The notes beneath the pieces are model-generated. The model did not search any database. It was not told where the DNA came from and worked only from the letters and a program-made list of their open reading frames with translations. A program made the translations under genes and the position numbers. This document shows, piece after piece, positions 5,797 through 9,445 of a stretch of 9,445 nucleotides of DNA. The DNA is from CAVOBC01 sp963693635 (GTDB lineage Bacteria; Pseudomonadota; Gammaproteobacteria; Pseudomonadales; Azotimanducaceae), in the NCBI GenBank assembly GCA_963693635.1, contig CAVOBC010000171.1, positions 1 to 9,445 of the forward strand, read 5' to 3'. The first letter of the stretch is position 1, and every line of letters begins with the position of its first letter.

Positions 5797-8226
5797 TCAG
5801 CGGCTGAAGCGGTAGCGCAGCTTCACGACAAAGAGATCGACCACCGGGTCGGTCAGCGCGTCATGAAACAGGTCACCGAACTCTTCATGGCCGCGACTCG
5901 GCAGATTGCTGCCGCGCGTGTAGACGACGAAGAGATCAGACAGTGGCGCGATTTCCCAGCGATAGCGTAGCTGACTGGTCAGTCGGCTGGTCGTAAAGTC
6001 GTGGGTCGAATCCTGGATGCCACCCAGCGTCGTGCGCAGCAGGTCGCCGCCACCGGCCGGGACCCGCCACAGGTTTTGCGCCTTCGCCCGGATACCGACC
6101 CATTGCAGCGAGAAGCGCAACTGCTGGCTCACACTCAGGAAGAGGTCCATCGCCAGCTTCGGTTGCCAGTGGAGTCCCTCGTAGGTGGCAAGCGTGTCGC
6201 CCTCGCGATAGATGAGCCAGCCGTCGATATTGCGATAGGTCGCATCAAGCTCAATCGACACCCGGTCATTCGGCTTGTAGGTAACGCCAAACTGGCCGGT
6301 GATCGTCGTGTCACCGAGTTCTTCCGAGCGCACGTTGGCACCCACCGCGGCGCTCCAGACACCACTCGTGTCCGTTCCGTATTCAAACGCCAGCGTACCT
6401 TGTGGCGCGGTACGATAGTCACCGTTGCCGCGCGTTCGACGGTCTTCCCAGCGGGCGGGAGCCATAATCATCGTGGCATCGAGCTTGCTCCGATTCTGGA
6501 ACGTCATCGAACTGCGAATGAAGAACGACGACTGCACGAGCTTGCCTTCCATGTTCTGCTCGTACGACAGCGAGACCGCGGTGCCAAGCTGGCGCAGACC
6601 GGCAACATTGGAGACGCGATTCGTCGTGAAATAATGAAGTCGCCTTGAGTCATTGCGGCGCAGAAATCCCATGTCCGAGATGTCCAGGTCCTCGTCGATG
6701 TAGTCGAACGACAGCCGATGGAACGATCCCTGCCGCGGCGCCCAATCGATCTCGACGTAGCCACCAGCGCCCCGTGTGCTCTCCACGTCACTGGCCATCA
6801 ATTGCACCTCGGTTGACACCCGACCCGACTTGCTGCGCATTTTCGCATCAACGCCGTAGGTTCTTGCATCGCCCTCGGGGTGCGCGACGAGCGTCGCGAT
6901 ACCGCCCAGCGATTTGCGTCCACCCTGCGTGTTCTCGTACAACAGTCGCGCAACACTGAAGTCCCGACCCGTCTGCATCAGCGCTGTTTCGCGCCCGTCC
7001 ACATCGCGCGTGCCAAAGAACGTTGTGTCGTCCTCTGCGGCTGCCATCACGCCGTAGCGAAACGCCCCCGACTGACCCGTCGCTTTGACGGCGCCCAACA
7101 ATTCGGTCGGTTTGCTGAGTTCAACGCCCGGCAAGGTGACGCCGTCCTCCACCACCGGCGTCCGTGGCGCGCCACCGATGCGGCGCGTATTGACGAGCGT
7201 TGTCGGCGGCGAGAAAAACGTGTTGGTCAGCGGGCGTGCGCCCGCACTGTTCGGCGGCTGGCGAATCGCTGCGCGGGATGAGGTAACGAACACGTCGTTG
7301 CCTTCAAGAAAGAAGAGGCGCTTCTCCGGAAAGTAAGTTTCGAATGCGGTTAGATTGACCACCACATCATCGGACTCAACAATGCCAAAGTCCGGGTTCA
7401 GCGTACTCGTCAGTTGTAGTCGGGATGAGGGTCGCCAGAAAATGTCCATGCCGACCCGTGTGTTCGACTCACGCCGTATGTTGTTGGCAGACGCGGCAGC
7501 GAACGGGAACAGTGCGAGTTGTTGTCGCGGCTGAATCTGCTCCAGCGCGAGCGGTTGCATACCACTGATGAAGTCAGGTTTGCTCTCCGGCAAGGCTGGC
7601 CAGCCCCACTCCTCGTCAAGATAGGTGACGCGCCGGGTCATGGCGAAACCCATTCGTCGCGGGCCATCCATCTTTGGCATGGGCATGATGGACCACGGCA
7701 GGAACATCTCGGTGGTGTAGCCATCCGCAGTGACAAACGTGCGTCCACGCCAGGCGCCGTCCCACAACTGGCTCAACTGTCGCTCCGGCAGCAGCGTGCC
7801 ATCTGACAGGGTACCGCCCAGATTGACGCCGAAATAGAGGCCATAGAGTCCTTCCCCCGAAACGTCCAGGAAGATCTGCGTGCCATCCCGGTTCACCTCG
7901 GCATCACGCGAACTGAGCCGTGGGACCAGCGTGTCCGGCGGCTGGATGGCAGCGATGCCAACGTACAGTCCGGCATCCGTGTAGAACATCTTTACGGTCG
8001 TCTCGTGCTGCGGCTTTGTCAGCACGTCGGGGGACACGACGCGTAGATCACCGTGTGCAGTCAGGCCTCCCCAGACAGCCTCAATCAGCCGCCCATCAAT
8101 CTTGACCTCGGCCGAGGCAACCCGCGCAAGGTCAATGACCCCCGCAGCGGATTGCGCGCTCGCAGCGAACGAAACGGACCAGAAAAACAGGCTTGAAATA
8201 AGGGCAATGGGAAATGAGACGTGCAA
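5797..8226 (-). CDS. outer-membrane protein with CBM9-like domain and DUF5916 barrel
   Basis: The 809-residue product is exported and probably forms an outer-membrane beta-barrel. A signal peptide spans about residues 1-24 (hydrophobic FPIALISSLFFWSVSFAA, then SAQ). Next comes a CBM9/DOMON-like domain (about 38-200) opening with VKIDGRLIEAVW (41-52), including LYVGIAA and DGTQIFLD. The DUF5916 part follows, with its hallmark LNPDFGIVESDDVVVNLTAF (276-295) and then FPEKRLFFLEG (299-309). The rest is alternating barrel-like strands rich in Y, R and D, ending VKLRYRFSR. Length fits the family. The only reasonable start is TTG 8226: an in-frame TAA lies eight codons upstream and there is no ATG before the signal. 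CGGA lies about nine bases before the TTG. No enzymatic role is established for DUF5916; sequestration or uptake of a ligand at the surface is possible. No link to the downstream transporter is shown beyond shared strand. Confidence 0.88.
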   Translation of the reverse strand: MHVSFPIALISSLFFWSVSFAASAQSAAGVIDLARVASAEVKIDGRLIEAVWGGLTAHGDLRVVSPDVLTKPQHETTVKMFYTDAGLYVGIAAIQPPDTLVPRLSSRDAEVNRDGTQIFLDVSGEGLYGLYFGVNLGGTLSDGTLLPERQLSQLWDGAWRGRTFVTADGYTTEMFLPWSIMPMPKMDGPRRMGFAMTRRVTYLDEEWGWPALPESKPDFISGMQPLALEQIQPRQQLALFPFAAASANNIRRESNTRVGMDIFWRPSSRLQLTSTLNPDFGIVESDDVVVNLTAFETYFPEKRLFFLEGNDVFVTSSRAAIRQPPNSAGARPLTNTFFSPPTTLVNTRRIGGAPRTPVVEDGVTLPGVELSKPTELLGAVKATGQSGAFRYGVMAAAEDDTTFFGTRDVDGRETALMQTGRDFSVARLLYENTQGGRKSLGGIATLVAHPEGDARTYGVDAKMRSKSGRVSTEVQLMASDVESTRGAGGYVEIDWAPRQGSFHRLSFDYIDEDLDISDMGFLRRNDSRRLHYFTTNRVSNVAGLRQLGTAVSLSYEQNMEGKLVQSSFFIRSSMTFQNRSKLDATMIMAPARWEDRRTRGNGDYRTAPQGTLAFEYGTDTSGVWSAAVGANVRSEELGDTTITGQFGVTYKPNDRVSIELDATYRNIDGWLIYREGDTLATYEGLHWQPKLAMDLFLSVSQQLRFSLQWVGIRAKAQNLWRVPAGGGDLLRTTLGGIQDSTHDFTTSRLTSQLRYRWEIAPLSDLFVVYTRGSNLPSRGHEEFGDLFHDALTDPVVDLFVVKLRYRFSR

Positions 8227-8472
8227 CGCGTGAATTCCGTAGTTTTAGCGACCGCACAGCATAGGATTTTGCCTAGCGATAGGCACGCGCGAAGGCCCAT
8301 CATCCTCCGGGTTGCGAGTGCGTCATTCACCGCACTGCTGAGCCGCCAGCGGGGCGAGCCGTGCGCTCCCGCACCCTGAATGTCACGGCAAGGCTGACAT
8401 GGGTGGACAAGATTGTGAATCCAGATCCGCGACGCTGACAACCATCGAACACTCCCTTACAGTTGTACGCAC

Positions 8473-8486
8473 CTACTAACTACTAA
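8473..8486 (+). repeat. tandem heptamer CTACTAA x2 in the SDR leader
   Basis: Two perfect adjacent copies of CTACTAA end about 11 bases before the ribosome binding site of the SDR gene. It is short and AT-rich, and may be a regulator half-site pair or chance. Confidence 0.4.
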
Positions 8487-8497
8487 CAAACCAACAT

Positions 8498-8503
8498 TGA
8501 GGT
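8498..8503 (+). promoter_or_regulatory. ribosome binding site for the SDR gene
   Basis: TGAGGT ends six bases before the ATG at 8510. It is the clearest Shine-Dalgarno match in the window and fixes the SDR start. Confidence 0.7.
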
Positions 8504-8509
8504 ACAAAG

Positions 8510-9286
8510 ATGTCGAATTTCAGACTCGATGGTAAGACTGCCATCGTAACCGGTGGTGCAGGAGGGCTCGGGCGGTCCATGGTCGCGGCCTTCGCCGACG
8601 CCGGCGCAAACGTCGTGGTTGCCAGCCGCAACGAGGAAAATATCCGCAGAGTCGCGGACGCCATCAACGCGAAGGGGCAGAGCGCACTTGCCATCACTGT
8701 GGACATTACCGACACCGACCAGGTCGATGCCATGATCGCAGCAGCAGTCGATACCTTTGGCGCACTCGACATCATCGTCAACAATGCCGGTCGCTGGGGG
8801 CGTTCCCACAAGGCAGAGGAAACACCGCTCGATGAATGGCGCGACGTTATCGAGCAAAACCTCACCGGGATGTTCATTCCGTGCATCGCCGCCGGCAAGC
8901 AAATGATCGCGCAGGGTTCCGGAAAAATCATCAATATCTCATCGACCGCCGGCAGCAAAGGCAACCCCGGGCAACTGCACTACTCCGCCGCAAAAGCCGG
9001 CGTGCTAAGCCTGACCAACAACCTTGCGTACATGTGGGCCAAACACAACATCAACGTCAATTGCATTCTTCCGGGTCTGATTGCGACTGACGAACTGAAA
9101 GGGTTCGGCATCATTCCACCGTCCGAGGACAAGGACGGCAACCCCATCCCGCGCCTTGAACTGACACCAAATCCCGAAGATGTCGCCGATCTCGCCCTCT
9201 TTCTGGCTTCACCGGCCTCCGACGCGTTGACCGGTGAACAGTACCCAATCCGGGCCTGGCTCAAGTCCGAGCGCTTCTGGCAGTGA
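8510..9286 (+). CDS. classical short-chain dehydrogenase/reductase (FabG-like SDR)
   Basis: Cytosolic NAD(P)-dependent oxidoreductase of 258 residues, usual for classical SDRs. A Rossmann fold opens with TGGAGGLG (14-21), the TGxxxGxG cofactor motif. After beta-2, ASRNEEN (38-44) has an Arg at 40, which leans towards NADP(H). VDITD (64-68), NNAG (91-94), catalytic Asn117 (EQNLTG), Ser144 or Ser145 (NISSTAG), Tyr158 and Lys162 (YSAAK) complete the active site. INVNCILPGLIATD (181-194) is the usual PG motif. The C-terminus is odd: after TGEQYP the common V-D-G-G end is replaced by IRAWLKSERFWQ, with no frameshift obvious from the bases. The start is set by TGAGGT six bases upstream. It is transcribed away from the DUF5916 gene and converges on a partial gene at the window end. 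The substrate is unknown; a hydroxyacyl or alcohol substrate is plausible. Confidence 0.92.
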   Translation: MSNFRLDGKTAIVTGGAGGLGRSMVAAFADAGANVVVASRNEENIRRVADAINAKGQSALAITVDITDTDQVDAMIAAAVDTFGALDIIVNNAGRWGRSHKAEETPLDEWRDVIEQNLTGMFIPCIAAGKQMIAQGSGKIINISSTAGSKGNPGQLHYSAAKAGVLSLTNNLAYMWAKHNINVNCILPGLIATDELKGFGIIPPSEDKDGNPIPRLELTPNPEDVADLALFLASPASDALTGEQYPIRAWLKSERFWQ

Positions 9287-9344
9287 CCCTGATGGAGCGG
9301 GGCGGATCAGCCCTGTATTGTCTCCACCCTGCCCCAGCGTTCGC

Positions 9345-9445
9345 TCAGTTGACCGTGTTTTTCTCGGCAAACCGGTTCGGTGCACGTGAATCCTCATTGC
9401 GCGTCTTCACATCGATCATCACCGACTTGCCTTCCTGATTGCTCT
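9345..9445 (-). CDS. 3' end of an unidentified minus-strand gene, cut by window edge
   Basis: The minus-strand frame ending in TGA at 9347-9345 is open to the window edge and gives 32 residues, starting SNQEGKSVMIDVKTRNED and ending in RFAEKNTVN. The composition is ordinary for a soluble protein end. The NQ-x-G-x-x-VM pattern is faintly like the last strand of MaoC/hotdog hydratases, but that is far too little for a family call. Support comes from the convergent layout with the SDR gene and the 58-bp gap between their stops. That gap has small inverted repeats such as CTGAT/ATCAG (9289-9310) but no clear terminator. Confidence 0.5.
   Translation of the reverse strand, partial: SNQEGKSVMIDVKTRNEDSRAPNRFAEKNTVN

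Larger units (their letters stand above)
8227..8509. promoter_or_regulatory. divergent intergenic region between DUF5916 and SDR genes
   Basis: This 283-bp gap must hold promoters for both outward-reading genes. Near the DUF5916 side is a perfect 6-bp inverted repeat, TGCCTA-GCGA-TAGGCA (8270-8285). On the minus strand it lies just upstream of TATGCT, a possible -10 box, so it could be an operator or a transcript hairpin. I found no convincing -35/-10 pair for the SDR gene and no coding sequence. Confidence 0.35.

Noticed and set aside
5797..8226. A TonB-dependent receptor
   Set aside because: There is no plug domain or TonB box; the CBM9-like opening and the NPDFG...FPEKR...FFLEG block identify DUF5916.
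9287..9344. A bidirectional rho-independent terminator between the SDR gene and the last partial gene
   Set aside because: Only short imperfect inverted repeats (CTGAT/ATCAG, GGGGC/GCCCC) and no T-tract.

Overview
The window comes from a GC-rich Gram-negative bacterium. Signal peptides, an outer-membrane barrel protein and a periplasmic binding-protein ABC transporter all point that way. The mix (acyl-CoA carboxylase, SDR, DUF5916 barrel, PhnD-type transporter) fits an environmental, possibly marine, proteobacterium, perhaps a gammaproteobacterium. No rRNA, tRNA, CRISPR array or transposase is visible, so the taxonomy is inference.

Layout. (a) 1-1013 (+): the 3' two-thirds of an acyl-CoA carboxylase carboxyltransferase gene, cut by the window edge. 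(b) 5681-1098 (-): a five-gene run read leftwards, made of a PhnD-type binding protein, a PhnC-type ATPase, two PhnE-type permeases and a secreted GlpQ-like glycerophosphodiester phosphodiesterase (GDPD). The last three genes are tightly packed: the two permease genes overlap by 13 nt, and the second permease overlaps GDPD by 14 nt. (c) 8226-5797 (-): a large outer-membrane protein with a CBM9-like N-terminal domain and a DUF5916 barrel. (d) 8510-9286 (+): a classical SDR oxidoreductase, divergent from the DUF5916 gene across a 283-bp gap. (e) 9345-9445 (-): probable 3' end of another gene, convergent with the SDR gene.

How the genes work together. The transporter is PhnDCEE-like, but the operon carries no C-P lyase, phosphonatase or phosphite dehydrogenase. 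Its only enzyme is an exported GDPD. The simplest reading is scavenging of organophosphate esters: GDPD cuts glycerophosphodiesters in the periplasm and the ABC system imports the diester or a product. The substrate is inferred, not shown.

The most interesting signals are non-coding. Two 55-bp copies of a two-hairpin repeat (48/55 identical) lie in inverted orientation at 1038-1092 and 4653-4707. They bracket phnC-phnE-phnE-GDPD and split the binding-protein gene from the rest of the operon. A four-unit 21-bp tandem repeat at 2041-2124 shares core motifs with that element. It sits in frame inside the signal-peptide region of the GDPD gene, three codons after the ATG. Removing it on paper leaves a textbook signal peptide, which suggests that a repeat related to the flanking elements invaded and expanded within a coding leader.
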